Source of the DNA: Henriciella barbarensis
Lineage (GTDB): Bacteria; Pseudomonadota; Alphaproteobacteria; Caulobacterales; Hyphomonadaceae
Reading direction: 5' to 3'
Length of the DNA: 64,000 nt
NCBI RefSeq assembly: GCF_003576345.1
Contig: NZ_QWGB01000007.1
Coordinates: forward strand, 232,693 to 296,692
Shown here piece by piece: positions 46,363-55,517 of this stretch. The notes under the pieces are model-generated. The model was not told where the DNA came from and made no database searches. It saw nothing but the letters and a program-made list of their open reading frames with translations. Positions within the stretch are counted from its first letter, which is position 1. Each line of letters starts with the position of its first letter. Position numbers and translations under genes: made by a program.

Positions 46363-46395
46363 GAAAAACCCCGGTGCCTTTTCAAGCACCGGGGT
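46363..46395 (-). terminator. Rho-independent terminator of the TPR gene
   Basis: Inverted arms ACCCCGGTGC (46368-46377) and GCACCGGGGT (46386-46395) form a perfect 10-bp stem around an 8-nt loop. On the minus strand this is followed by a T run (TTTTTCATTT). It lies about 27 nt after the TPR stop and upstream of the PLP-enzyme gene. Confidence 0.9.
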
Positions 46396-46421
46396 CTTCG
46401 CTTCAGATTTGCAAGAGCTGC

Positions 46422-47813
46422 TTAGCTGCCGCTGATCCGCTGGAATTCTTCGCGGGCCTCAGCAAGACGCTCATCGACCGTTGCACAGGCTTCCGGCGCG
46501 TTGCCTTCACCCAGAACGGCAAGCTGCTCACAGCGACGCTTCTCGTTTTCGGTGTCCTGAACAAGGCTTTGCGCCTCGAAGCGGACAAGGGCGACCTCGG
46601 TCTGCTCTTCAGAGCGCATGAAGGCGAGCCAACCGCGGCCACCACGATTATTGGCATTGGAGAAAGCTTCGCGGGCGCCGGCACGGTCGTCGCGCTCATA
46701 GCGGGACTGGCCAATCAGGACCCAGGCAAGACCACGATCCTGCACACCGCCGGTGTTGATCGCACGGACCAGTGCCTCTTCTGCCTTTTCCCACTGCTGC
46801 AGCTCAGCGTATGAGCGACCAAGACGCTCATACATGGCGCCGCTATTGTTCATGCGGGCCGCTTCTTCGATGACTGGGATGGCACGGTCAAATTCACGGG
46901 CAACCTGATACAGGTTCGCGAGCAGTTCCATACGCTCATAGGTCTTGGAAACACGGCCGGCATTCATTTCCTTTTCGAGGACCTGAGCCGCCTGATACGG
47001 CGCATTGAAGCGGTTGTAGAAGTTCACAATCCGCATGATCTCTTCCTCTTTGGTGAGGATACCACCGAGATACATGGCTTTCTGGACTTCAAACGCCTTA
47101 CGCTCCTGCTCGCCTGCGAAATAGTCGCCAGCGATGGCGTCCCAGAGACGACGTTCATTCGGGTTGCGCGCAAGGAGCGTCTCGAGGAGTTCTGCCTTTT
47201 TTGCGCGCTGGCCCGTCTCGTCATAAAGATAGATCAGGAAATCATATACCTGGCGCTCTGCATTCGGACCGTCTTCGCGGAAAACCTGCTCGGCCCAGCG
47301 GAGCGCTTCCTGGTTGCGGTCGAGCTTCTGGTTGACGACAGCCAGCTGCCACTTGGCATCGCGGTCCGGGGCCCCACCTGCCTGCACCCATTTCTGGGAG
47401 TATTCCAGAGCCTTATTGAGATTGTTCTGGCTCAGATAGATCTGGAAGATGTTGTAATAGGTGGTCTTGCGCTCACTGGCCGGGATGTAACCCTGATTGA
47501 TGGCAGATTCGAGATCGCGAACGGCGCCTGCATAGTCGCCAGCCTCAATCTTGATCGCAGCGCCGAGCTTCAGCACAGCGCCCTGCTCATAGCAGTTCAG
47601 TTCCTGATTGCGCAGCTGGCCGAGAACACCAAGTGCCGCTTGGGCATTCTGGTTCTGCAGGAGCTCCGTCTCGGCCTTGAGGTAAAGCTCACCGGTGGTC
47701 GAGCTGAATTCGGTGGCTTCACAATTGGCGGACTGCGCCATCGCAGCGCCAGCGCCCATGGCGCACATCGCGCCAACGATGACAGCACTCTTAAGAACGG
47801 TCTTGATTCCCAT
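46422..47813 (-). CDS. Exported TPR protein of the TonB2-type cluster
   Basis: 463 residues with a signal peptide (ending AMAQ before SANCEA) and about eight to ten tetratricopeptide-like helix pairs (ALGVLGQLRNQ, ALRWAEQVFRE, YERLGRSYAELQQWEKAEEAL). Periplasmic. In Vibrio the TonB2/TtpC cluster also ends with a TPR protein, so this is probably an accessory factor of the system. It is separated from tonB by 350 nt that contain tonB's terminator, so it may have its own promoter. Confidence 0.85.
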   Translation of the reverse strand: MGIKTVLKSAVIVGAMCAMGAGAAMAQSANCEATEFSSTTGELYLKAETELLQNQNAQAALGVLGQLRNQELNCYEQGAVLKLGAAIKIEAGDYAGAVRDLESAINQGYIPASERKTTYYNIFQIYLSQNNLNKALEYSQKWVQAGGAPDRDAKWQLAVVNQKLDRNQEALRWAEQVFREDGPNAERQVYDFLIYLYDETGQRAKKAELLETLLARNPNERRLWDAIAGDYFAGEQERKAFEVQKAMYLGGILTKEEEIMRIVNFYNRFNAPYQAAQVLEKEMNAGRVSKTYERMELLANLYQVAREFDRAIPVIEEAARMNNSGAMYERLGRSYAELQQWEKAEEALVRAINTGGVQDRGLAWVLIGQSRYERDDRAGAREAFSNANNRGGRGWLAFMRSEEQTEVALVRFEAQSLVQDTENEKRRCEQLAVLGEGNAPEACATVDERLAEAREEFQRISGS

Positions 47814-48110
47814 GGTGTCTCACTCCTTTTCGCCGATTGCGGCGGAAACTCACTCATGCACGTCACCTGCAGGCTCAACGTGCATCTGCCTGAAATTGAT
47901 CCGCCGGCGATATATCTGTTTTATCGGCAGTTAGCGTCACTTCGCTTCGTCATAAGATATGCTTGCTCAGGCCCGCCACGTCAACGCTTCAGCAGCCAGC
48001 CAGCACACTCAATTCCCTGCGCTATCCGGATTCGGGAAGAAACATCCCGCCCTTCGCGTGCAAGGGGTGTAACGTCGATGGACTCGCCTCTGCCGGGTAG
48101 GCCGAGATGC
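47814..48110 (-). other. Intergenic region between tonB and the TPR gene
   Basis: No gene is seen in about 300 nt. On the minus strand TTGACG (47979-47984) with TATCTT (47954-47959, spacer 19) is a possible promoter for the TPR gene. An AT-rich patch around 47910-47935 (TATATCTGTTTTAT) could alternatively hold a -10. No Fur-box-like dyad was recognised. Confidence 0.35.
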
Positions 48111-48139
48111 AAAAAGCCCGGCCACAACAGCCGGGCTTT
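48111..48139 (-). terminator. Rho-independent terminator after tonB
   Basis: AAAGCCCGGC (48113-48122) and GCCGGGCTTT (48130-48139) form a perfect 10-bp stem with a 7-nt loop. On the minus strand it runs into TTTTTGC. It lies 25 nt after the tonB stop, so the main operon ends here. Confidence 0.9.
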
Positions 48140-48163
48140 CCTGATTTGTGTTGCCGACCGGAA

Positions 48164-48790
48164 TTAGCCGTCGAGGCGGAAATCCAGCGGATAGACCACG
48201 TTGCGACGCTCTGCTGGCTGACCGCGAACGATCTTCGGCGCGAACTCGACGCGCTGGACAGCACGTTCGGCCTCACGTTTGAAGATGCTGTCGCTGCAAC
48301 TCGCCGACACATTGTACGGACGACCGCGCGTGTCCACATCGAAGTGAACGTCACAGGTACCCTCGATCCCACGCTCAGCTGCACGCCGAGGATAGGTCGG
48401 AACCGGTGGACGGATCGGCTGAGCATCACGGTCCGAGATGGCAACCGGGTCGATCGCAAGCGAGTCGAGACGGTCAACATTGAGTTCCGTTGGCGCAGCA
48501 CCCTGAATGTTCGGCGTCGGCAGATCAATATCTGAACGCGAAGCCGACATCTTTGGCGGTGGCGGCGGCTTGTCCGCGGAATCGAGCCGTTGTGGCTTGT
48601 TCCGAGCGCGTGTCCGCACCTCCTGGCTGTCGTCTGCTGGCGTGATACGCTCCAGTACGCGCTGCTCGACATTTTCGGGCTGCTCGTAGTCCTGGTTGAT
48701 CATCTTGTACATGAACGTGAACAGCGCAAACACCACGATCGCCGCGAGAGGAATACCAATGATCAAGCGAATGATTGGATTGGAAAACAT
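48164..48790 (-). CDS. Energy transducer TonB
   Basis: 208 residues: an N-terminal membrane anchor (about 8-28), a Pro/charged spacer (PPPPPKMSASRSD) shorter than in E. coli TonB (239), and a C-terminal TonB domain of about 120-205. The domain carries PVPTYPRRAAERGIEGTCDV, the conserved YP strand, and ends with YPLDFRLDG. It couples the ExbB/ExbD proton motor to outer-membrane receptors. It is the last gene before a terminator. Confidence 0.93.
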   Translation of the reverse strand: MFSNPIIRLIIGIPLAAIVVFALFTFMYKMINQDYEQPENVEQRVLERITPADDSQEVRTRARNKPQRLDSADKPPPPPKMSASRSDIDLPTPNIQGAAPTELNVDRLDSLAIDPVAISDRDAQPIRPPVPTYPRRAAERGIEGTCDVHFDVDTRGRPYNVSASCSDSIFKREAERAVQRVEFAPKIVRGQPAERRNVVYPLDFRLDG

Positions 48791-48799
48791 GTGTTTCTC

Positions 48800-49216
48800 C
48801 TACTCCTTCTCGACGGAAACCGGCACAGCGGTCAAACCATCTTCGTTATAGATGATCTCCATCAGGGAAATCAGAACACCTGCGTCGGAATCCTCGTCCG
48901 CCTGGACGACGAGGCGTCCCTTCGGATTGTCTTCGCGAAGCTCGCGAATACGGAAACCAACTTCCTGCAGAGTCACCACTTCCTTGTCGATGTAGATATC
49001 GCTCTCTTCGTCGATTGCGATCAGAATGCCGAGCGGGTTCTGCCTCTCGGCATTGTCCACGTCGGTTCTGCTGATGTCGACACCCGGTTCCTTGATGAAC
49101 TGCGCCGTCACAATGAAGAAAATGAGGAGGATGAACACCACGTCAAGCATGGGCGTGAGGTTTACATCGTCTTCAGCGGACGAATCGGACGCCAAAATAC
49201 GTTTTCTACGTGCCAT
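48800..49216 (-). CDS. ExbD biopolymer transport protein (second copy)
   Basis: 138 residues: basic N-terminus, one membrane helix with the proton-carrying Asp in NLTPMLDVVFILLIFFIV, and a periplasmic domain. Together with the other ExbD it forms a tandem pair. Both keep the essential Asp, so neither is degenerate; they may form a mixed dimer. It follows the first exbD by 11 nt. Confidence 0.93.
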   Translation of the reverse strand: MARRKRILASDSSAEDDVNLTPMLDVVFILLIFFIVTAQFIKEPGVDISRTDVDNAERQNPLGILIAIDEESDIYIDKEVVTLQEVGFRIRELREDNPKGRLVVQADEDSDAGVLISLMEIIYNEDGLTAVPVSVEKE

Positions 49217-49227
49217 ATTCCGGTCTC

Positions 49228-49635
49228 CTAACCTTCACTCTGAACGATGTTCACCCGGCTCATCTGGGCATTGTATGCCTCGTCACGGATCTTCACGATC
49301 GTGCCGGTGCGAGCCCGAGGGTGAGCCTGGATGATCAGCGCGCTTTCAGGGTTTTCAGCCCGCAGACGCTCCATGTTCGCCCGAACACCTCCGATGTCCG
49401 TCAGACGGCCGTTGACGGTAATGAGGTTATCCTCACCAACGTAAACGAGAATGGCCGTGTCATCCGGATTACTTTCCGCCTGAGAAGGCGGCGGCGGTGG
49501 TTCGAGACCAAGGGCCTCTTCCTGGATGAATGTCGATGTCACGATGAAGAAGATGAGAAGGATGAAAACCACATCCAGCATCGGCGTTAGATCGACGCTT
49601 GCCTCATCGGCCTGTTTCGATTGTCTGCCTCGCAT
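49228..49635 (-). CDS. ExbD biopolymer transport protein (first copy)
   Basis: 135 residues, same layout as its neighbour, with DLTPMLDVVFILLIFFIV. After the helix it has a Pro-rich stretch (LEPPPPPSQAES) absent from the second copy. The start overlaps the exbB stop by one nt (TAATG), so it is coupled to the motor subunit. Confidence 0.93.
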   Translation of the reverse strand: MRGRQSKQADEASVDLTPMLDVVFILLIFFIVTSTFIQEEALGLEPPPPPSQAESNPDDTAILVYVGEDNLITVNGRLTDIGGVRANMERLRAENPESALIIQAHPRARTGTIVKIRDEAYNAQMSRVNIVQSEG

Positions 49636-50150
49636 TATGCAATCTCCATTTCGTCTTCCACACCCTGCACCAGGCGATTGACCTTGCGGTCCATGCCAGA
49701 GGTGAACAGGATACCGGAGATGGATGCGACCATCCCTGCCATGGTCGGAATTGTCGCACGCGACACACCGCCAGACATGGATTTAGCATCGGCACCGTCG
49801 GTGATTGCCATGACGTCAAACACTGCGACCATGCCGGTCACCGTGCCCAGAAGACCGAGCAGCGGAGCAAGCGCCACCATTGCCTTGGTCATCTGCACGT
49901 TCGCTTCAGCTTTCATCCGGACTTCCGAGATCAGCTTGTCGCGAACCCAGTGCGCCAGCACCGATTTACGATCCGACCGGGCGTTCCACTCGTCGATCGC
50001 TTCTTTAGCGACCGACTTGTGGGCCAGGCGGAAATAGAACAGCCGTTCCAGAATAAGCGCCCACATGATGAATGTCGCCACCATGATGACGAGCAGGACG
50101 GGCCCGCCACGCGCAAGGAATTCTTCAAGCTGGTTAAGTCCTAGTCCCAT
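49635..50150 (-). CDS. ExbB/TolQ proton-channel protein
   Basis: 171 residues with three membrane helices: about 15-35, then GLLGTVTGMVAVFDV and GMVASISGILFTSGM. It is short, as in Vibrio ExbB2. The TolQ/ExbB signature with small residues and Thr in helices 2 and 3 is clear. It forms the pentameric channel around ExbD. It sits between the long TtpC-like gene and exbD. Confidence 0.93.
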   Translation of the reverse strand: MGLGLNQLEEFLARGGPVLLVIMVATFIMWALILERLFYFRLAHKSVAKEAIDEWNARSDRKSVLAHWVRDKLISEVRMKAEANVQMTKAMVALAPLLGLLGTVTGMVAVFDVMAITDGADAKSMSGGVSRATIPTMAGMVASISGILFTSGMDRKVNRLVQGVEDEMEIA

Positions 50151-50180
50151 AAGGGTACCTCCCGAAGGAGGTGACGGCTG

Positions 50181-51587
50181 TTAGGCCGTCACCGTGTTGG
50201 ACTCTGCGCGCTCAGCAACGAGACCGGCGGCTTGCTCATCGAGGATCTGCTGGTTGCCACGTGCCATGGAGGACGCGATGGCGTGGAGCAGAAGCAGCGG
50301 AATAGCTGCGACAAGACCAAGAACCGTCGTCATGAGAGCAACCGAGATACCGCCTGCCATCAGCTTAGGATCGCCGGCACCGAAGTTGGTAATGGCGGTA
50401 AAGGTGATGATCATACCGATAACCGTACCGAGAAGGCCGAGAAGCGGTGCAACAGCGGCGAGAACCTTAACGACGTCGTTGAAACGCTCGATTTTCGGCG
50501 ATTCGCGGAGGATCTGCTCGTCGAGCTTGAGCTCGAGCGATTCGAGGTCCTGATGCTTGTTCTTCTCATAAGCCTCGAAGACTCGGGCCAGCGGGTTGCC
50601 GGTGCCTGCCTTGCGGGTCTTTGCGGTGCGGCGCATCGCCGACCCCATGAGGAAGAGCGTAACGATCTTGAAGAGTGCGAACACTGCACCAACCGCAAGA
50701 AGGAACAGGATCACGGCACCAACCGGACCACCCTGCTGGATGCGCTGCTCGAGGGTCGGCATTTCGCCGGCGACTGCGAACAGGTCGCCCTTGGACGGGT
50801 CGATCGGCGTAATGACGGTTTCACCTGGCTCAGAGTTGATCAGGCTGCGCATCGCAGAAGCGAAGCTGCCGCTTGGCTGTGCCTTGAGAACGCGCAGGTA
50901 AGGCTCGTCCGTGCCGTCGGTGATGACCTCAACGAAGCGGACATCATCGGTGGTGGCAGCGGTAAAGATGCCAACGCGCATCAGTTCAACGTCTGCGACT
51001 TCGCCTTCTGGGCCAGCACCAGCAACCGACGTGGTGAAGGTCTTGACCTCAGACTGGGCGATCATCTCCTGAAGCATGGCTTTAGGAAGAGCGTCCAGAT
51101 CTTCGCGAGTTGGAAGCGAACGGGCTTCGGAAACTTCGGCGAGTTTCTCGGCACGGCCACCATACTCGTAATTGGAGAGCGATTCGCGAATGATCGGCAT
51201 CGTCTCACCAGCGGCGGTACGGAACTGACCAAGCAGTTCGCCGAAGTCGCCGGCCTGGGTTTCAAGCTCAGCAGACAGCTCGGACAGTTGACGCTCATTC
51301 TCGTCGAACTCTGCCGAGAATGCCTGGCCGCGAGCCTCAGCAGCCTGGAGCTGCGAGCGGGCTTCGGACATGCGCGACTGCTGTTCAGCCGTTTCCTGAC
51401 GGAATTCCTGAAGACGGCGCTGGTCCTCGGCCGACATCTGTTGGGAATCCTGCTGAACGCGGCGCAGAATGTCGCTCAGCGAGACATTGCTGTTTTGCGC
51501 CACGGCAGGTGCGGTGATTGCAAATGCAGATCCTGCAACAAGCGCTGCCGCGCCAAGGGTCTGCAGAGACTTCTTAAAGTTTTTCAT
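50181..51587 (-). CDS. TtpC-like long MotA/TolQ/ExbB protein
   Basis: 468 residues. A signal peptide (ending AVAQ before NSNVSL), a periplasmic coiled coil of about 40-130 (QQDSQQMSAEDQRRLQEF, QAAEARGQAFSAEFDENE), a middle domain and then three membrane helices. These include a C-terminal ExbB-type core (GLLGTVIGMIITFTAI, LMTTVLGLVAAIPLLLL). This extra-long ExbB variant is the hallmark of the TonB2 system of Vibrio, where TtpC is essential for iron-siderophore uptake. It lies just downstream of the DUF3450 gene. Confidence 0.9.
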   Translation of the reverse strand: MKNFKKSLQTLGAAALVAGSAFAITAPAVAQNSNVSLSDILRRVQQDSQQMSAEDQRRLQEFRQETAEQQSRMSEARSQLQAAEARGQAFSAEFDENERQLSELSAELETQAGDFGELLGQFRTAAGETMPIIRESLSNYEYGGRAEKLAEVSEARSLPTREDLDALPKAMLQEMIAQSEVKTFTTSVAGAGPEGEVADVELMRVGIFTAATTDDVRFVEVITDGTDEPYLRVLKAQPSGSFASAMRSLINSEPGETVITPIDPSKGDLFAVAGEMPTLEQRIQQGGPVGAVILFLLAVGAVFALFKIVTLFLMGSAMRRTAKTRKAGTGNPLARVFEAYEKNKHQDLESLELKLDEQILRESPKIERFNDVVKVLAAVAPLLGLLGTVIGMIITFTAITNFGAGDPKLMAGGISVALMTTVLGLVAAIPLLLLHAIASSMARGNQQILDEQAAGLVAERAESNTVTA

Positions 51588-51613
51588 CTCATATTCCTCT
51601 GGATCGGTTGCGC

Positions 51614-52393
51614 TTAAATTTCGACATCAAGCTTGGAAGCCGGCGCGTACAGAACGCTAGGCGTCGTGGTGCCCTTGGCGACCTTGATCGCGGTCGCGAT
51701 GTCTTCCTTGAAGCGGTTCTCGACCGGCACCCACTGCTCTTCGTTACGGTCCCAGCGGGCTGCATAACGGCGGTCAGGTGACATATAGACGAGAGCGACG
51801 CGGCCATAGAGGAACATGTCGACCATCACGGAATTGCCGTTGATGTCGATTTCTTCCGGCCAGGTGTCGATCGTGCGGCCGTATTCCATCTCGGATTTGT
51901 AAGCCTCAACGATCAGGCGGTACTGCTCGACGATCGGGACCTGCGCGTTTTCCATCGCGGCGCGAAGGTTTGCAATTCGCTCCATGCGGTCTTCGGTGCG
52001 GAACGGAAGGTCCGCCTGAACGAAGGCCTCAAGGTCTGAAATCATGTCGAGAAGCATTGGCGTGGTTTGCGCGGTGATCTCATCAACGCGGCCAAGCTGC
52101 TCCGTAAGCGATTCAAGCTCACGACGCTGGCTTTCAACAACTTTCTCTTGCTGGCGCGCATAAAGCTGCGCTGCCTGGGTGCGCTGGAGAAGCGTGCGGA
52201 ATTCGCTCACCAGGTCGGAACGCTGATCATCAAGCTGATTGATCTGCTCCTGCACCTGCTCGGCTCTGCGGGTTGCCTGTTCGCCGGTCTCAAGCGCCTG
52301 GCGCAATTGGCTTTGCGCCACTGCTGGCATAGCCAGCCCGGCAATAAGAGCCGCCGCGATAACACCCCGCGCCGGTGTCAGTACTTCTTTCAT
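51614..52393 (-). CDS. DUF3450 periplasmic coiled-coil protein
   Basis: 259 residues with a signal peptide (ending AVAQ before SQLRQA) and a long coiled coil (about 25-110). The C-terminal domain has WPEEIDINGNSVMVDMFLYG and AARWDRNEEQWVPV. DUF3450 genes regularly precede ttpC/exbB in TonB2-type clusters. It is first in the operon, 26 nt from the ttpC-like gene, and presumably helps energise or position the motor in the periplasm. Confidence 0.88.
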   Translation of the reverse strand: MKEVLTPARGVIAAALIAGLAMPAVAQSQLRQALETGEQATRRAEQVQEQINQLDDQRSDLVSEFRTLLQRTQAAQLYARQQEKVVESQRRELESLTEQLGRVDEITAQTTPMLLDMISDLEAFVQADLPFRTEDRMERIANLRAAMENAQVPIVEQYRLIVEAYKSEMEYGRTIDTWPEEIDINGNSVMVDMFLYGRVALVYMSPDRRYAARWDRNEEQWVPVENRFKEDIATAIKVAKGTTTPSVLYAPASKLDVEI

Positions 52394-52860
52394 GAGGTTT
52401 GCCTCTCACTCTCCGAATGGTCGTGCAGAACGAAGCTGCACGGTGAAATTCCGAAACGGCCTGCACCCCCTGAACGGTGGGCCGCTACTCTATGCTCAAC
52501 CCGGAAACACACATAATCCCGGCAGTTCGGAGGCGGACATCCTTCAGACACCCGGCACCTCCCCATTTTTGCGGAGCGCTCTGTCGCACTCTTCTGTTCT
52601 CGACTTGATCCGGCAATACCGTCGGTATTCAAGCGCCATGTGAACCGGACGGTAGCAACACGTCTGGTGTGGATCAATGGGTCTTGCTTGCCGTTAAAAC
52701 GCTAAGTGGATCAAATCGCAAGCACAATCCCGTATCGCAGTAGGTGCGAGGCGCGTTTTGCGCTCGTTGGGCGTAATTTCGGCTTGGAATGTCACCTGAG
52801 AGGCGTTTGCGCGCCCACTTTTTGTGCAAGCGCGAAACGGTCATCATCAAAGGAAGAGAG
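52394..52860. other. Intergenic region upstream of the TonB2-type operon
   Basis: No convincing gene, riboswitch or Fur box seen in about 470 nt. The operon promoter must lie here on the minus strand. The nearest ribosome site is GAGAGGC before the DUF3450 ATG. The far end abuts tRNA-Gln. Confidence 0.4.
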
Positions 52861-52935
52861 TGGCTGGGGTACCAGGATTCGAACCTGGGAATGTCGATAC
52901 CAAAAACCGATGCCTTACCACTTGGCGATACCCCA
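52861..52935 (-). tRNA. tRNA-Gln (anticodon UUG)
   Basis: Reverse strand: TGGGGTA acceptor, D-arm, anticodon stem TCGGT/ATCGA around the loop TTTTGGT (anticodon TTG), T-arm with GGTTCGAATCC, and an encoded CCA at 52861-52863. 75 nt. Confidence 0.97.
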
Positions 52936-53083
52936 ACATCTCAGGAATGGCGGGTCATACTCAAACTGTATGACGGTTGCAACTCCCCTCTTCAGACAAT
53001 GACAGTAGAACCGATTGCAGCACACCCCGGTCGCCCTTCTTGTCAGTATTTCTGCGCTCATATATAGCGGCGCGCTCTGATGT

Positions 53084-53160
53084 CGGAACATAGCTCAGCC
53101 TGGTAGAGCACCGTCTTCGGGAGGCGGGGGTCGGAGGTTCGAATCCTCCTGTTCCGACCA
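53084..53160 (+). tRNA. tRNA-Pro (anticodon CGG)
   Basis: Forward strand: acceptor CGGAACA/TGTTCCG, anticodon loop TTCGGGA on stem CCGTC/GGCGG (anticodon CGG), T-loop GGTTCGAATCC, encoded CCA at 53158-53160. 77 nt. Confidence 0.97.
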
Positions 53161-53277
53161 TTCAGCTCTCGCGATGCGATTGAGCCAATAAAATATACCG
53201 CCGACATCTGCCCTTTACTTTTATTCGATATGGCTCATATCGTTAACCGATAAGAACGGGTTTGGAGACTATTTATC

Positions 53278-55062
53278 GTGAAGACTTTTTTCACAGCCTT
53301 CGGCGGCGCTATCATCGGCACCATCCTGGGTGCAGTATTGCTGGCCTTTCTGGCAGCGGCGATGATTGGCGGTTTTGTCAATTCCCAGCTGTCCTCCTTC
53401 CAGAGCGATGGAAGTGCGTCGGGCAACACTGTCCTGACGCTCGATCTGCGCGATGAACTTTCCGATCAGCCGGCCACGCAAGGTCTCGGCGCTATTTTCG
53501 GTCAGAAGGGCTTTGTAAATGTCCTCACACGTCTGGACGCAGCGCGCACGGATGAAAATGTCAAAGGTGTTCTTGTTCGGGCGAGCGAATATTCAGTCGG
53601 GTCTGCACGCGCTGAAGAGCTGCGCGATTCGATTCTGCGGCTTCGCGAGGCTGGCAAATTCGTCGTCGTATCTTCTCAGGGCACGTATGCGGGGGGGCCA
53701 TCAGCGCTTCGCGCGGTCGCTGCCGCTGATGAAATCTGGGTTCAGCCAGGCGGTGATTACCTGCCAGGCGGCATTGTGTTTGAAACCCTGTTCTTCAAGG
53801 ATCTTCTGGACCGCCTGAACGTCACCGCAGAGATCGAGCAGTTCTACGAGTACAAGAACGCACCCAACGTCTACAAGCAGACCGGGTACACCGAGCCTCA
53901 CCGCGAAGCGATGACGGCGCTCGCTGATTCGCTCTGGACCGTTTCGCTCGAGGACATCGCAACTGATCGCGGGATTGACCTGGCAAACCTGCGCAACGCG
54001 CTGACCTCTGGTCCGCTCAGCCCGCAAGCCATGATCGATGCGGGTATCGCAGACAAGCTTGGCTGGCCTGAAGATGCAATCGCAGCAGCCAAGGAACGCG
54101 CGGGCGAAAACGCGCAACTCCTGGAGATCCTGGAGTATACGCCCTCATCTGCGCCACTTGGCTCGAAGATGATCGCTGTTGTTGGCGGCGAGGGCCCGAT
54201 CGTGACGGGCGGTGCTTCAGGCGATCTCATCAATGCCGGATCAGCCTTTGCTTCGGACATGATCGCAAACGCCATCCTTGAGGCGGGCCGCGATGACGAT
54301 GTCTCAGCAATTGTATTCCGTGTCGATAGCCCCGGTGGCTCCCCGACCGCCTCTGACCAGATCTGGAACGCCATCGAGACCATCCAGCGCGAAACGGAAA
54401 AGCCGATAGTCGTATCCATGGGCTCAGTTGCGGCATCGGGCGGCTATTATGTCTCAACCGGCGCGGATTGGATTATGGCAAGCCGCTCGACCATCACTGG
54501 TTCTATCGGTATCTTCGGCGGCAAACTCGCCGTGGCAGAGGGCCTTCGCCAGATTGGCGTCAACGCGGAGACCGTATCCGTCGGGGGACCATTTGCTGGT
54601 GCTCTGTCCACGCTGGACGGTTTCACCGATGAGCAACGCACCATGCTGACCGCCTGGCTTGAACGAGGCTATGACCGCTTCATTGGCCTCGTTGCTGAGG
54701 GTCGCGACATGAGCGTTCAGGAAGTCGACGATATCGCCCGCGGACGGGTCTGGTCCGGTGCTGACGCTCTCGACGTCGGCCTCGTCGATGAGATTGGCGG
54801 TCTGATGGACGCGATCGCAAAAGCTCGTGAGCTTGCAGCGATCGATGAAGACACCGCAACGCGCGTGAAGTTCTATCCCATCCCACAGGGCGGCATACCG
54901 GGTCTTGGCCCGATGAGCGAAGCCTCAGCGGCCGATCTGCAAACCCTCGCCCGCATCAGCGCGATTCTCGACGATGAGCGCGTGCAGATGCTGATCGAAC
55001 AAGGCGGTATGATGCAGGATGCTCCGATCCAGGCCCGCGGACCAATGATGATTGAGCGCTAG
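53278..55062 (+). CDS. sppA: Signal peptide peptidase SppA (67K type)
   Basis: 594 residues from GTG 53278 (TTGGAGA before it). One N-terminal membrane helix (about 3-30) anchors a double-domain S49 protease. The Ser-Lys dyad is K193 in EYKNAP (first domain) and S387 in VAASGGYY (second domain), as in E. coli SppA (K209, S409). It degrades cleaved signal peptides in the membrane. It follows tRNA-Pro. Confidence 0.95.
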   Translation: MKTFFTAFGGAIIGTILGAVLLAFLAAAMIGGFVNSQLSSFQSDGSASGNTVLTLDLRDELSDQPATQGLGAIFGQKGFVNVLTRLDAARTDENVKGVLVRASEYSVGSARAEELRDSILRLREAGKFVVVSSQGTYAGGPSALRAVAAADEIWVQPGGDYLPGGIVFETLFFKDLLDRLNVTAEIEQFYEYKNAPNVYKQTGYTEPHREAMTALADSLWTVSLEDIATDRGIDLANLRNALTSGPLSPQAMIDAGIADKLGWPEDAIAAAKERAGENAQLLEILEYTPSSAPLGSKMIAVVGGEGPIVTGGASGDLINAGSAFASDMIANAILEAGRDDDVSAIVFRVDSPGGSPTASDQIWNAIETIQRETEKPIVVSMGSVAASGGYYVSTGADWIMASRSTITGSIGIFGGKLAVAEGLRQIGVNAETVSVGGPFAGALSTLDGFTDEQRTMLTAWLERGYDRFIGLVAEGRDMSVQEVDDIARGRVWSGADALDVGLVDEIGGLMDAIAKARELAAIDEDTATRVKFYPIPQGGIPGLGPMSEASAADLQTLARISAILDDERVQMLIEQGGMMQDAPIQARGPMMIER

Positions 55063-55172
55063 ACAGGTCGAGCCCGATACGAGTTTCAGGCGGGTGGGCC
55101 TGTGTCCGCCCGCTTGATCGCCGCGATCGGGCCGTCTAACCCGCCTCACAGACAAACGGGATTGATGGGCAG

Positions 55173-55517
55173 ATGAGCGAAAGTTCCTCCGGCAACGAGC
55201 GTCGACACACGGCTGAAACGGCCGAAACGATGGCTGACGTCCGATACGAAATCGACCGGCTGGACCGGATTCTTGTCGCCCTGCTTCAGGAACGCCAATC
55301 CTTCATGAACGCTGCAGCCCGCATCAAGGGGTCACGGACTATCGTCCATGACCGCGCTCGCATTGAGGATGTTGTGACCAAGGTTCTTGCAGAATCAGAA
55401 CGTCAGGGCCTCTCGCCGGCGATCGCAGAGCCGGTCTGGCGGACGCTGATCGATCGCTGCATCGCCTATGAGTTCGAGGCTTTCGACGCTCTCAAGCCAG
55501 GTCTCGACAAGGCATGA
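55173..55517 (+). CDS. AroQ-type chorismate mutase
   Basis: 114 residues. The AroQ three-helix fold is marked by YEIDRLDRILVALLQERQSF, the K of AARIKGSRTIVHDRAR, and a C-terminal helix with IDRCIAYE. It converts chorismate to prephenate for Phe/Tyr synthesis. The short N-terminal tail is not part of the domain. It is 110 nt after sppA. The last 52 nt overlap the convergent Hpt gene. Confidence 0.9.
   Translation: MSESSSGNERRHTAETAETMADVRYEIDRLDRILVALLQERQSFMNAAARIKGSRTIVHDRARIEDVVTKVLAESERQGLSPAIAEPVWRTLIDRCIAYEFEAFDALKPGLDKA

Noticed and set aside
50232..51617. 461-codon open frame on the plus strand opposite the ttpC-like gene
   Set aside because: It lies wholly antisense to a clear ExbB-type coding region, has charge-rich shuffled composition and no recognisable domain; it is a GC-skew shadow. 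The same holds for the long frames opposite the IDO, M28 and guaB genes.
55085..55135. GC hairpin after sppA as a terminator
   Set aside because: A stem of about eight pairs can form, but it is followed by TTGATCG rather than a T run.
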